A DNA stretch of 64,000 bases from Vibrio navarrensis (GCF_015767675.1 NZ_CP065218.1:682001-746000); one strand, 5' to 3'. Shown: positions 20,134 through 29,102, counted from the first letter of the stretch. The notes: a model not told the origin generated them from the letters alone. Program-made: numbers and translations.

Positions 20134-20484
20134 CACTGAAGCGTGTATTGTTATAGATAGCAACTTATCAGAGCCTATATATAAGGACATATTTGTAAGC
20201 TAGCGGTGCAGCTAGATCTAAATTGCCCCATTGCGTGTTCATTAGCAGCAGTAATTGATTACTAATCCTTATTTTAAAACACCCTCAATAAGATACTAAT
20301 TGCTTATTGGGGTCACTTAGTTCGAACTTAGCCCAACATCTAAAAAAACCGATTTAAAGATTGTCGTTTTTGTTCAATCTTATCGAGCAGACATTGCTTA
20401 TTATATGTGGCATCCGAAAGCGAGGCACTTCTTAGATAAAGGTGGAAGGCTTTCCGGTAAATCAAAAAAATTAGGTAAAAAGCG
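20134..20484. other. Intergenic region before the acetyltransferase gene
   Basis: 351 bp, AT-rich, without a supported ORF. It holds a 10-bp imperfect stem-loop (20283-20292 / 20303-20312, CCTCAATAAG / CTTATTGGGG, one G-T pair) of unknown role. Integron-like 7-mers at its ends are discussed under rejected items. Confidence 0.4.
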
Positions 20485-21306
20485 ATGTTAGACATTAAAC
20501 CAATCGAAAATCTAGAAGAAATCAGCCCACTAAAGCAAGCATATTTTGCACAATCAACAGCACCGCTTGATGGTATGTGGCACTTTGGATTTGTACCCAT
20601 GTCTACCCACTTTGGGTTTTATGAGCAAGAAACCCTAGTTGGATACTGCTGCATCAATGGCGAAGGTTATATGTTGCAGTTCTACTTGAGTAATGATGCT
20701 AAAATGGATGCAAAAGAACTTTTCACGCTTATCGCAGAACAAAATAGCTCAGTCATTGGGGCTGTAAATGGCGCATTTGTCAGTACAGCAGAGCCACAGT
20801 ATCTGTCACTTAGCCTTGATAACGCATCAGCAGTGAAGGTTAATTCTCTGATGTACAAGCAAAAAGAGGCGAGTAAGCAAAGCATTAACCCTGAGTTTGA
20901 ACTAAAGCGAGCAGAGTCAGAGCAACTGGAGCAGTTTGTTGAGTTTGCAGCCACTACTATTGGCGCACCAGAGCAGTGGCTTACAGGCTACTTTGGTAAC
21001 CTGATTAATCGTAAAGAGTTATTCGGTTACTGGAGCGAGAATGAACTTATTGCAACGGGCGAGTGCCGTCTGTCTGATGAGTACCAAACGGAATATGCAG
21101 ACCTTGGCATGATTGTCGCTCAATCACAACGTGGAAAAGGCATTGCTACTCAACTGCTTAAATGGTTAGTTAACTCAGCTAATCAGCGTGGTTTAACGCC
21201 TATCTGTTCTACTGAGAGCAGCAATGTAGGTGCACAAAAAGCTATTAAACGTGCGGGTTTATCATCTTCAAACCGCATTGTTCAGGTTGAATTTAACAAC
21301 AAATAA
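20485..21306 (+). CDS. GNAT-family N-acetyltransferase
   Basis: 273 residues. The C-terminal half (about 130-270) is a GNAT fold with the acetyl-CoA loop in AQSQRGKGIATQLLKWLVNSA (QxxGxG/A signature Q-R-G-K-G-I-A) and the later SSNVGAQKAIKRAGL segment. The N-terminal half is a variable domain that may be a second, degenerate GNAT copy. It transfers acetyl from acetyl-CoA to an amine of unknown identity. ATG overlaps a GTTAGAC 7-mer; AGGT lies upstream. Composition is more AT-rich than the surrounding genes, and together with the next gene it looks like an acquired islet. It has its own terminator at 21313. Confidence 0.85.
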   Translation: MLDIKPIENLEEISPLKQAYFAQSTAPLDGMWHFGFVPMSTHFGFYEQETLVGYCCINGEGYMLQFYLSNDAKMDAKELFTLIAEQNSSVIGAVNGAFVSTAEPQYLSLSLDNASAVKVNSLMYKQKEASKQSINPEFELKRAESEQLEQFVEFAATTIGAPEQWLTGYFGNLINRKELFGYWSENELIATGECRLSDEYQTEYADLGMIVAQSQRGKGIATQLLKWLVNSANQRGLTPICSTESSNVGAQKAIKRAGLSSSNRIVQVEFNNK

Positions 21307-21312
21307 CTTGTT

Positions 21313-21343
21313 ATCCCTCTTGCTGTGGTAAGGGGGATTTTTG
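21313..21343 (+). terminator. Rho-independent terminator of the acetyltransferase gene
   Basis: 9-bp stem (ATCCCTCTT / AAGGGGGAT, one G-T pair) with an 8-nt loop, then TTTTTGTTT. It begins 6 bp after the stop codon. Confidence 0.85.
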
Positions 21344-21398
21344 TTTACGACGATCTGACTTATAGTACCCTTAATCAATAAACCTAACGGAAATGGTT

Positions 21399-22250
21399 AT
21401 GATCCATTGGCTAAAGTCGCCAAACTCACCATGTGTTTCCCAATATGTAGAATGCTATTGGTTGATTGATAAGTGCCCTGATTCAGAGACTTATCAATTC
21501 CCAAAGCTCAACCCTGACCCATCGGCACATTTGATTCTTTCACCTCACAATCAAGCCTACTCTTATGACCTGAACCCGAGCATAGCGAAGGGAGAAGGCA
21601 GCCATTGGCTTTATCCACATCGGCAGACCTTTGAATTAGATCACTCTAAGCCATTTGTTCATCTTGGTATCAAGTTTCGTGTCGGCGCTCTTTACTGTTT
21701 ACCCGATTTTTCTGCCAATCCTTTGGCACTAGATGAAGTGGAGTCAGTGGAAGACTCAACATTGTTCAAGCAATTAGGTATGGATGAAAGCAAACTGATT
21801 GAACAGGCTCGAACTAATCCACAGCAGTGTGTAGAGCAGTTAGATACGATGCTGTCGCCTTGGTTAGAACAGTGCACCGAAGATCAGCACAGTAAAATCA
21901 CTCGCAATGTACTTAAACATCTAGACCAGAGTACGATATCTGAACTGGGTGAAAAACTGTATTGTTCACAAAGAACCCTAGAAAGAAGCTTTCAACGCAC
22001 CACAGGGCTTACCCTTAAACAGTGCCAGTCGATGAATAGATTAGAAGCAATGCTAGAGTATCTCTATCAACGTGAATCGACTGAACTAGATTGGGTTGAA
22101 GTTGTCTTCAAATTTGGTTTTAGTGATCAACCTCACTTGATCCGCCACCTTAAAAAACAGCTTGGCTTTACACCTAAAACTTATGAGAAAGAGCGAGGGT
22201 TGACGATTGATGTCTATGGTGGCGTTAGTTCAAAATCAAAGTTAGGCTGA
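21399..22250 (+). CDS. AraC-family transcriptional regulator
   Basis: About 283 residues. I prefer the ATG at 21399 because CGGA lies 7 nt upstream; the ATG at 21393 is an alternative. The N-terminal half begins IHWLKSPNSPCVSQYVECYW and has the pattern of the DUF6597-type domain found in many AraC regulators (about 1-150). The C-terminal double helix-turn-helix includes ISELGEKLYCSQRTLERSFQ and FKFGFSDQPHLIRHLKKQLGFTPKTY. It should act as a cytoplasmic transcription factor; neither effector nor target is known. It follows the acetyltransferase terminator, so it is probably transcribed separately. AT-rich like its neighbour. Confidence 0.87.
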   Translation: MIHWLKSPNSPCVSQYVECYWLIDKCPDSETYQFPKLNPDPSAHLILSPHNQAYSYDLNPSIAKGEGSHWLYPHRQTFELDHSKPFVHLGIKFRVGALYCLPDFSANPLALDEVESVEDSTLFKQLGMDESKLIEQARTNPQQCVEQLDTMLSPWLEQCTEDQHSKITRNVLKHLDQSTISELGEKLYCSQRTLERSFQRTTGLTLKQCQSMNRLEAMLEYLYQRESTELDWVEVVFKFGFSDQPHLIRHLKKQLGFTPKTYEKERGLTIDVYGGVSSKSKLG

Positions 22251-22392
22251 TGGAACTATTCAATGGGCACTAACACATTACAGAACCTAATCTAAAGTGA
22301 AAGTATTGACGTGATGATTCTAGCTCGCTTTTGTCCAAAAACAAGTTAATCCCCAAAGATTTACACTGTAAAAAGGCGTACTGCGCCCTTCT

Positions 22393-23336
22393 CTATTCAG
22401 CCCCTTTGGGTTGGCTTTGCATCACTAAACATCCACCAATCAGGGCAATACCCAGCCAGCCAAGCAGAGAAATGCTCTCACCGACGATCCACACGGCCAG
22501 AAGGCTGGCGACCACGGGCTCAAACAGCGTCAGCAAGTTGGCATTGTGCACTTCGACATGGCGCAGCCCGTAGCCAAGCAGCAGGTAACCCGCGCACATA
22601 GGAAATAAAGCCATATACAAGGCAATGCTACTGTTGAGTGGGTTTGCGAACAAGTTCTCACCAGTCAGTGCTAGGCTTGGCAACAACAAGAGCGCGCCAA
22701 GGGCGAAGATAGCCCCTACCGCCGCTTGTGATTTCACCCCTTGAACGATCATCGCTTTCGCAACCCAAGAGTAAATCGCGTAGGCTAGCCCTGCCACTAA
22801 ACCAAGCGTGATGCCAAACAGATAATCGCGACCACTTTGCGCATGCATCGGCGTTTTCGCCCCCCCCCCCCCGCCAGTAACGCGATACCCAAAGCGCCAG
22901 TTGCAAAGCTCTGCCACCAGCGCCGACAAACTCCTAACCCTTTGCCAAAAAGACGCTCAATAAGCACGGTAAAAAACGGCGCACTGGCAATCGAAACCAC
23001 CGTTCCCACCGCCACACCAGCCAGTTGCATCGACGTATAAAACGCCAGCGGATAGACGGCTAAAGCAAGCGCACTGCAAAGTAGCGCCGAGCGAAACTGC
23101 CACAACTGACGACGTTGATAAGCGATGATCTTGCTGGCGATCAGGGCTTGCAGCAAGCCGCCAACCCCCATGGAAAAAGCACCCGTCGCGAGGGGCGAAA
23201 CCGCTTGGGTAAAGCTGGCCGCCGTACCGGTGGTGCCCCATAAAATGCAGGCAAGTAATATAGCCGCTGCGCCAGTTTGGTATTGGTTGGTGTCAGCTTT
23301 GCTTGTTATCTCGGCCATTTTTGCGCTCGTTTTCAA
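22393..23336 (-). pseudogene. EamA/DMT-family permease, reading frame broken at a run of 13 G (phase-variable or frameshifted)
   Basis: Two overlapping frames together make one drug/metabolite transporter. The first frame (from 23336) encodes five predicted membrane helices, beginning AAAILLACILWGTTGTAASF. It reaches the tract after 155 codons and then goes out of frame. The second frame (to 22393) continues with AKTPMHAQSGRDYLFGITLG and a second EamA repeat ending WLGIALIGGCLVMQSQ. The break is exactly at 13 C on the + strand (22860-22872). With 11 or 14 residues in the run the frame would be restored, giving about 300 residues, the normal family length with ten helices. This suggests slipped-strand switching, a genuine mutation or a base-calling error. 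Substrate unknown. Confidence 0.85.
22860..22872. repeat. Homopolymer C13/G13 tract inside a permease gene
   Basis: Thirteen consecutive C on the + strand in the middle of the coding region. Length 13 puts the gene out of frame; 11 or 14 would be in frame. No comparable tract was noticed elsewhere in the window. Confidence 0.95.
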
Positions 23337-23424
23337 TCGAATCTTGGCGCTATCCTAACCAGAGAAATTGCTTTTGACTTTGCTAAACGGACGCAAAAAT
23401 TGCTTTGTCAGACGTTTTAGGTAG

Positions 23425-23450
23425 AAAAAAGCCCACTCGATGGAGTGGGC
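23425..23450 (-). terminator. Rho-independent terminator of scrA
   Basis: 8-bp perfect stem (GCCCACTC / GAGTGGGC) with a 4-nt loop; on the minus strand followed by six T. Confidence 0.9.
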
Positions 23451-23480
23451 GAAAGCGTAATCGCATTTTAGGGGGATGTA

Positions 23481-24920
23481 TTACGCCGTAGCTCGAACGC
23501 CTTGTTTGGCTTTTTCGCGCATGCCAAGCATGACGGTTAAGCCGAAGGCAACAGCAAAAGAGATCACCATGCCCACCACGTAGTAGCCGATCTTCTCTGG
23601 GTTGATTGAGATGACGCCTGGCAAGCCTGCCGCGCCTAGCGCCTGAGCTTTAACGTTAAACAGGGTGATAAAGGCACTGGAAACCGCCGCGCCGATGATC
23701 GCAGCAATAAATGGGTAGCGCAGTTTTAAGTTCACACCGAACATTGCTGGCTCAGTGATGCCTAGTAGCGCCGTGATACCCGATGGCAGCGCAATGCCTT
23801 TCAGCTTGGTCTCTTTGGTGGTGAAGCCGACGGCCAAAGCCGCTGCACCCTGCGCAACGTTTGACATCGCCGCGATTGGGAAAATAAAGGTGCCACCCGT
23901 AGTCGCGATGTCGGCTAAAAGCTGAGTTTCAATCGCGATAAAGCTGTGGTGCATGCCGGTGATCACAAATGGCGCGTAGATAAAGCCAAACAGTGCGCCG
24001 CCGATAAAGCCCGCCGAATCGTACAGCCAGTTCAAGCCGTCGCCCAACATAAAGCCAACATCACGAGTGATCGGACCTACCAGCGTGAAAGTAAGGAAAC
24101 CAGTGATGAAAATTGCCAACATTGGAGTGAGCAAGTTATCGAGAACCGATGGCACCACTTTACGCAGGCCAAGCTCCACTTTCGCCAAGATGAACGCCGA
24201 CACTAGCACAGGAAGCACCGAGCCTTGATAGCCTACTTTTTGGATTTCCAGACCGAGAATATTCCACGTCGGCACCGTACCAGAAACCGTCGCGCTACCA
24301 AAACCCCAGCCATTTAGGAGGTCAGGGTGAACCATCAACATGCCAAGTGCCGCGCCAAGGAATGGGTTGCCACCAAACTTGCGAGAAGCAGAAAATGCCA
24401 ATAAAACAGGGAGATAAACGAAAGGCGCATTGGCAAAAGTGTTGATCATACTGGCGAGATCAGCAAGGCCCGGATTGGCATCAATCAACGATTGCCCATC
24501 AATAAACAGCCCCTTGGCGGTTAGCACGTTAAACAGACCCATCAACAGGCCGCCCGCGACAATCGCCGGAATGATAGGGACAAAAATATCCGACAAACCT
24601 TTGACCGCACGCTGCACAATATTCTGCTTTTCTGCGCCCGCGCTGGCAACGTCGTTGGTCGACATCTCTGCCATACCGGTGAGTTTCGCCATTTCGGCAT
24701 ACACTTGGTTGACGATGCCCGAACCGAAAATGATCTGGTACTGACCAGCGACCTTAAACTGGCCCTTCACCCCGTCTAGAGAATCAATCGCACTCTCATT
24801 GATCAGCGCTTCATCTTTCACGGCTAAGCGCAGACGTGTCGCACAATGCGCTAATGCCTGAATGTTGGCTTTACCGCCCAAATGTTCTAAAAGTTGTTTT
24901 GCTATGACTGGATAGTCCAT
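23481..24920 (-). CDS. scrA: Sucrose-specific PTS enzyme IIBC
   Basis: 479 residues, inner membrane. The EIIB domain (1-85) carries the phospho-accepting Cys26 in LAHCATRLRL. The EIIC domain (about 105-470) has ten or so membrane segments and the conserved GITEPAMFGVNL. It phosphorylates sucrose during uptake to sucrose-6-phosphate. There is no EIIA domain, so it must use the general glucose EIIA (Crr), as for other ScrA proteins. It is divergent from scrR; an operator-like palindrome lies at 24982-24997 about 62 bp before the start. Sucrose specificity is supported by scrB, scrR and scrK nearby. Confidence 0.94.
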   Translation of the reverse strand: MDYPVIAKQLLEHLGGKANIQALAHCATRLRLAVKDEALINESAIDSLDGVKGQFKVAGQYQIIFGSGIVNQVYAEMAKLTGMAEMSTNDVASAGAEKQNIVQRAVKGLSDIFVPIIPAIVAGGLLMGLFNVLTAKGLFIDGQSLIDANPGLADLASMINTFANAPFVYLPVLLAFSASRKFGGNPFLGAALGMLMVHPDLLNGWGFGSATVSGTVPTWNILGLEIQKVGYQGSVLPVLVSAFILAKVELGLRKVVPSVLDNLLTPMLAIFITGFLTFTLVGPITRDVGFMLGDGLNWLYDSAGFIGGALFGFIYAPFVITGMHHSFIAIETQLLADIATTGGTFIFPIAAMSNVAQGAAALAVGFTTKETKLKGIALPSGITALLGITEPAMFGVNLKLRYPFIAAIIGAAVSSAFITLFNVKAQALGAAGLPGVISINPEKIGYYVVGMVISFAVAFGLTVMLGMREKAKQGVRATA

Positions 24921-24981
24921 AACTCACCCCGATTGTTGTTTCGTTTCAGTATAGTGGTTGACTGCGATTTTGTTTTCATTT

Positions 24982-24997
24982 TTGGGAACGTTTGCAA
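24982..24997. promoter_or_regulatory. ScrR-like operator near scrA
   Basis: TTGGGAACGTTTGCAA, a 16-bp imperfect palindrome of LacI-family type (central CG). It closely resembles the sites at 26281, 29011 and 30217. Confidence 0.75.
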
Positions 24998-25173
24998 AAC
25001 GAATTCTTGTCAATAAATCGCCATTGGTCAAAACATGCGGGTGAAATCTGTGAGTGGGATCGGCAAATTCAACGCAGAGGATCCGTAAAACAAGGGTAGA
25101 ATCACGTTAAAAGCGGATTGAGATCGACCAGTTCTGCAATCAATCCCAAATGAAATGTGAAATAGGATGCTTT

Positions 25174-26160
25174 ATGGCAAGTTTGCATGACGTCGCCAAA
25201 ATGGCTGGCGTGTCCAAATCGACGGTTTCTCGGGTGATCAACGACGAGTACGGCGTAAAAGAATCAACAAAAATCAAAGTCTTACAAGCCGTTGCCGAAT
25301 GTGGTTACGTCGTCAATCAAGTCGCCAAAGATTTAAAATCACAAAAGACCAATTTGATCGGGGTGATTGTACCGCGCGTCTCTTCCCATGCGACGGCGCA
25401 AGGTGTGGATGGCCTCACCGCCATTTTTGAACAAGCAGGAAAACACGTTCTGCTGGCCAATACACATCAAGTTCATGAAAAAGAACTTGAATATATTCAG
25501 ATATTTAACCAGAAGCGTGTCGAAGGCATTGTCTTTTACGCCACCCATTTAGACGCGCCGCTGGTCAAAGCTATCCAACAATCCGCCGTGCCCGTGGTGC
25601 TGGTCGGGCAAGATGGCTCCATGCACAATATTCCCAGCGTGGTACATGATGATATGCGTGTCGGCTTTGAGGCAGGTAACTGCTTAGTCCAAGCGGGCTG
25701 CTCGCAAATCGGCTTTATTGGCGTGCAAAGGGATGACATCGCCGTGGATGTGCTGCGCTCACAGGGGTTAGAGCAATCTTTGGCGTTTCATCAACAAGCG
25801 CTTTTGTTCCATGTTCGCGGCGATTTCTCTATTGAGTCGGGCTACCGTTTAGCAAAAGAACAGCTTAAAGCACATCCTAAACTCGACGGCCTGTTTTGCG
25901 CCACTGACCGTTTGGCTGTGGGGGCGGTGAAAGCCTTGCAAGAAGAGGGCGTTCGGGTTGGCGAGCAGATCAACGTGCTGGGCGTGGGGAACGATGAACT
26001 CGCTTACGTCAGCACACCCTCACTTTCAACATTCAACTATGCCTTTGATAAAGCGGGAGAAAATGCCGCAAAAATGCTACTTGAACGCATAGCGGGGCGC
26101 GGTCAGGAAATGAGTAAAGTGGTGCTTACCTTCCAAAATATCAGCCGCGAAACCTGCTGA
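25174..26160 (+). CDS. scrR: Sucrose operon repressor, LacI family
   Basis: 328 residues. I chose the ATG at 25174 (MASLHDVAKMAGVSKSTVSR) with AGGA upstream; an upstream in-frame ATG (25150) gives an 8-residue extension that LacI proteins do not have. The helix-turn-helix occupies residues 4-23, the hinge helix follows (VAKDLKSQ), and the periplasmic-binding-protein-like effector domain spans 60-325. It would repress scrA, scrB and scrK until a sucrose-derived sugar, probably fructose or fructose-1-phosphate, binds. It lies between scrA (divergent) and scrB (155 bp downstream). Confidence 0.93.
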   Translation: MASLHDVAKMAGVSKSTVSRVINDEYGVKESTKIKVLQAVAECGYVVNQVAKDLKSQKTNLIGVIVPRVSSHATAQGVDGLTAIFEQAGKHVLLANTHQVHEKELEYIQIFNQKRVEGIVFYATHLDAPLVKAIQQSAVPVVLVGQDGSMHNIPSVVHDDMRVGFEAGNCLVQAGCSQIGFIGVQRDDIAVDVLRSQGLEQSLAFHQQALLFHVRGDFSIESGYRLAKEQLKAHPKLDGLFCATDRLAVGAVKALQEEGVRVGEQINVLGVGNDELAYVSTPSLSTFNYAFDKAGENAAKMLLERIAGRGQEMSKVVLTFQNISRETC

Positions 26161-26280
26161 GCTCCCCTCTCTGTTTTCTCTCTTTTGTGCCGGGTTTCTG
26201 TGCCCGGCCTCACACTCACTGACACTCTGCCCTCCTCTTTTGCCAGAAAGACTTGCCTAAATCTTCTTTGTTTTATATTT

Positions 26281-26296
26281 TTGAGAACGTTCCCGA
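26281..26296. promoter_or_regulatory. ScrR-like operator upstream of scrB
   Basis: TTGAGAACGTTCCCGA, the second copy of the shared 16-bp palindrome, 20 bp before the scrB start codon, where a repressor would block the promoter or early transcription. Confidence 0.78.
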
Positions 26297-26315
26297 ATTT
26301 ATTATTAGGTAAGTT

Positions 26316-27944
26316 ATGTCACTAGAAAAGCTTATCGAACTCGCCGGCGGGCTCGATAATATCCAACGAATTTTGGCGCCGAAGGGGCAAGTGACGGTTG
26401 CCGTGATCGACGCAAAGCGCGTTACACAGCCCGACGCGGTCTGCGCCGAGTCTGTACTCGGAGAATGGCAACTGTCGATGGCGCGCGATGCCAGCATCAG
26501 CGATGAGGATCTTGCCAAGGTGGGTTTGGCTATCGCTGCTCGCCAGCGCCAACAAGCCTCGCAGTATCTGCAACCCACCGCTTGCCCGTATCGCCCACAA
26601 TGGCACATTTCACCGCCACAAGGCTTACTCAACGATCCGAATGGGTTTATTTATCATCAAGGTGAATATCACCTTTTCTATCAATGGTACCCTTTTGCCT
26701 GTGAGCACAAAGACAAATACTGGGTACACCTGAAAAGCGCGGATCTCGTCAACTGGGCTTGGCAGTCCATCGCCCTCACCCCTTCAGATTGGTTCGATAG
26801 TCACGGGGTATTTTCTGGTCATGCGGTCAGTGATGGCGACGATTTGTGGCTGTTCTACACCGGCAACACACGCCTTGGCCATGAACGTGACAGACAAACC
26901 ATGCAGTGTGCAGCTCGCCTTGATGCAAATGGCAAATTTGCCAAATTAGGGCCAGTGATCCGCACGTTGCCGCCCGGTGTCACCGAGCATATTCGCGACC
27001 CCAAAGTGGTGTTCAAACAAGGTCGTTGGCACATGTTGCTTGGTGCGCAGACGCAAGATTTGCAAGGCAGGTTAGCGGTGTACCACAGTGAGGATCTGCA
27101 TGAGTGGCGGTTCGATAAGCTCTACGGCGACGAACTGGCACCGTATGGCTATATGTGGGAATGCCCGGATTGGTTTGAGATCGATGGTGAGCAGTTTGTC
27201 GTGTTCGGCCCCCAAGGCATCACCTCTGATAACCCGCACCACACCATAGTGCACCAAAACCGCATCTTTCGCGTTGAGCAGGATGCACAAGGCGGGTTCC
27301 ATTTTCTGCGAGGTTGGGAACTGGACGCTGGCTTTGATTTTTATGCACCGCAAAGCCTGCAAACCGCCGATGGTCGCCGCGTAATGTGCGGCTGGATGGG
27401 GCTACCCGACGAAATTGATCACCCAAGTTGTGAGAACGGCTGGATCCACCAGTTCACCGCGCTGCGTGAACTTCGTTGGCAAGAAGGTCAAATTATCCAG
27501 CAGCCAACGGCCGAACTGGACGCTCTGCGCGGCGAAACACAATCACTGGCGCTAAGCGCCCAGCCAATCACGCTTGGTACTAAAAGCTTTGAACTGCAAG
27601 TCACTCTGCCTTGGGGCAGCGAACTGCACTTAATGCACGATGAGCAGCATCGCGTGGTGCTAGCTTTAGACGCACAGCAGCGAGTGCTGCGTTTTGATCG
27701 CAGCGCCACCGAGATTCGACAAGGCGATACCATTCGCGAACTCGCGCTCACGTCCGACAAAGTGAAGCTGCACATTCTAGCCGATAACTCTTCGCTGGAA
27801 ATCTTCATCAATGACGGAGAAAAAGTGATGACAGGGCGTATCTTTACTCCGCCAGAGGCAACGCAAATCTCGCTTTTCCATGCTAAAGAGCAGACACACT
27901 TTACCCCGCTAAACGCCATGTCCTGGCCGTTTGCACCGCGCTAA
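26316..27944 (+). CDS. scrB: Sucrose-6-phosphate hydrolase (GH32) with an extra N-terminal domain
   Basis: 542 residues. The GH32 domain starts near residue 95: HISPPQGLLNDPNG contains the nucleophile Asp107. Further motifs are the RDP triad (HIRDPKVV) and ECPDWF with the acid/base Glu. A C-terminal beta-sandwich follows (about 410-540). It splits sucrose-6-phosphate into glucose-6-phosphate and fructose in the cytoplasm. Classic ScrB/CscA proteins have about 480 residues; the roughly 90 extra N-terminal residues here begin LIELAGGLDNIQRILAP. They resemble the start of an EIIB domain, but with Pro at the position of the phospho-Cys. Control by ScrR through the operator at 26281. Confidence 0.93.
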   Translation: MSLEKLIELAGGLDNIQRILAPKGQVTVAVIDAKRVTQPDAVCAESVLGEWQLSMARDASISDEDLAKVGLAIAARQRQQASQYLQPTACPYRPQWHISPPQGLLNDPNGFIYHQGEYHLFYQWYPFACEHKDKYWVHLKSADLVNWAWQSIALTPSDWFDSHGVFSGHAVSDGDDLWLFYTGNTRLGHERDRQTMQCAARLDANGKFAKLGPVIRTLPPGVTEHIRDPKVVFKQGRWHMLLGAQTQDLQGRLAVYHSEDLHEWRFDKLYGDELAPYGYMWECPDWFEIDGEQFVVFGPQGITSDNPHHTIVHQNRIFRVEQDAQGGFHFLRGWELDAGFDFYAPQSLQTADGRRVMCGWMGLPDEIDHPSCENGWIHQFTALRELRWQEGQIIQQPTAELDALRGETQSLALSAQPITLGTKSFELQVTLPWGSELHLMHDEQHRVVLALDAQQRVLRFDRSATEIRQGDTIRELALTSDKVKLHILADNSSLEIFINDGEKVMTGRIFTPPEATQISLFHAKEQTHFTPLNAMSWPFAPR

Positions 27945-27950
27945 AACGAA

Positions 27951-27980
27951 AAAAACCACCGCATGCCAACGGTGGTTTTT
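27951..27980. terminator. Bidirectional terminator between scrB and the EAL gene
   Basis: 11-bp perfect stem (AAAAACCACCG / CGGTGGTTTTT) with an 8-nt loop, A-rich on one side and T-rich on the other. It serves two convergent genes. Confidence 0.9.
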
Positions 27981-27999
27981 CTTTAGCCTATGGTGATAT

Positions 28000-28764
28000 C
28001 TAGTCCATAAAATCCACGCTCGGCAAACTCTCAAAAACGGGCTTGGCAAAAAAATAACCTTGCATCAACGCCACCCCAGCCTCTTTTAGCCAGCGATATT
28101 CACTCTCACTCTCCACTCCCTCTGCAAGCGGAGTGATATTAAGATCGCGAAACATCGCCAAACAGTGCGTGACGATGGATTGGCGCGTTGTATCGCGGTC
28201 AATATCCCGAATCAAACCCATGTCCAGTTTAACAATGTTGGTTTGAAAATCCGCCAGCAGGCTCAAACCAGAATAGCCCGAGCCAAAATCGTCGATCGCG
28301 GTTTTAAAGCCTAACGATTGGTAATAGGAGACGATGCGCTCAACGTGCTGGCTGTCTTCGATTTTTTCGACTTCGGTAAACTCAAACATGATGTTTTCAG
28401 TCGGGAAATCATACTTTTTCGCCGCTTCCAGCGTGGTGCGAATGCAGCGCTCAGGTTGGTAAACCGCATTGGGAAGAAAGTTGATGCTCAGCATCGACTC
28501 GATGCCTAGCTTCGCCGCCAACGAAATGGCTTTGACGCGGCACAACTGATCAAACAGATAACGATTTTCGTCGGTAATACGAGAAATGATAGAAAAAGCA
28601 GGTTCGTTATTCAGCCCTCTAACCAAAGCTTCATAACCAAAGACACTTTGCGTGTGGCAGTTAATGATGGGTTGAAACGCCATCGAAAAATCGAAACCCA
28701 GCTGATTTTTATCAGCACAATTTCGGCAGGTTATTCGCTCGCCTTGCATCAATTCTTCTGCCAT
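28000..28764 (-). CDS. EAL-domain cyclic-di-GMP phosphodiesterase
   Basis: 254 residues, consisting almost only of an EAL domain; there is no membrane segment or GGDEF domain. A short N-terminal stretch has Cys residues (ERITCRNCADK). Catalytic residues are present: EALVRG, the Asn in LSINFLP, Glu in FEFTEVE, DDFGSG, KLDMGLI, LAEGVE and QGYFFAKP. It should therefore linearise c-di-GMP to pGpG and favour motility over biofilm. It sits inside the sucrose cluster, convergent with scrB. A copy of the ScrR-like operator (29011-29026) lies upstream of it. AAGG is 7 nt before the ATG. That sucrose controls it is inference. Confidence 0.92.
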   Translation of the reverse strand: MAEELMQGERITCRNCADKNQLGFDFSMAFQPIINCHTQSVFGYEALVRGLNNEPAFSIISRITDENRYLFDQLCRVKAISLAAKLGIESMLSINFLPNAVYQPERCIRTTLEAAKKYDFPTENIMFEFTEVEKIEDSQHVERIVSYYQSLGFKTAIDDFGSGYSGLSLLADFQTNIVKLDMGLIRDIDRDTTRQSIVTHCLAMFRDLNITPLAEGVESESEYRWLKEAGVALMQGYFFAKPVFESLPSVDFMD

Positions 28765-29102
28765 ATCCTAGCCTTATTAGAGATTTACTCTAAAGACTAG
28801 CTGGCTATTGAGTTGAACGCAACTAGGCAAGCTGGCAGTTTACGCGTGGGAAAAGTGGCAAACGCTCCCCGATAAACCAATTCGCAATATGACAAGTTGC
28901 AGTATCTTTCGCTAACACGCTGTTGTGTGCTCTTTTCAACATCACGACCAACCTAGGTAGGTAGCAAGCATGCCAACGTTATCTTGTGTAGCTAGACTAT
29001 ACTGCAACTTCAGGGAACGATCCCGAAATAAAATAGAAAACTTTAATCTGATTCACGATCTGAATTGGTTTTGTGATCAAGGCAGACAAAAAACGACAAC
29101 AG
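28765..29102. promoter_or_regulatory. Upstream region of the EAL gene
   Basis: About 340 bp, no ORF supported. It contains the third ScrR-like operator (29011-29026). On the minus strand a possible -10 (TATAGT) lies near 28998-29003, just downstream of the operator. Confidence 0.5.
29011..29026. promoter_or_regulatory. ScrR-like operator upstream of the EAL gene
   Basis: CAGGGAACGATCCCGA; the 12-bp core GGGAACGATCCC is palindromic apart from one pair. It is the third member of the family of sites in this cluster, about 250 bp upstream of the EAL start. Confidence 0.7.

Noticed and set aside
20330..20493. Integron attC-like pair GCCCAAC (20330) and GTTAGAC (20487) flanking the gap before the acetyltransferase
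   Set aside because: Degenerate 7-mers occur by chance about every kilobase, and the 164 bp between them do not fold into the paired L/R arms of a Vibrio attC site.
22371..22390. Terminator hairpin of the permease gene (AAAAGGCG...CGCCCTT)
   Set aside because: Only four uninterrupted base pairs; weak stem, although T-rich on the minus strand. Not listed as a feature.
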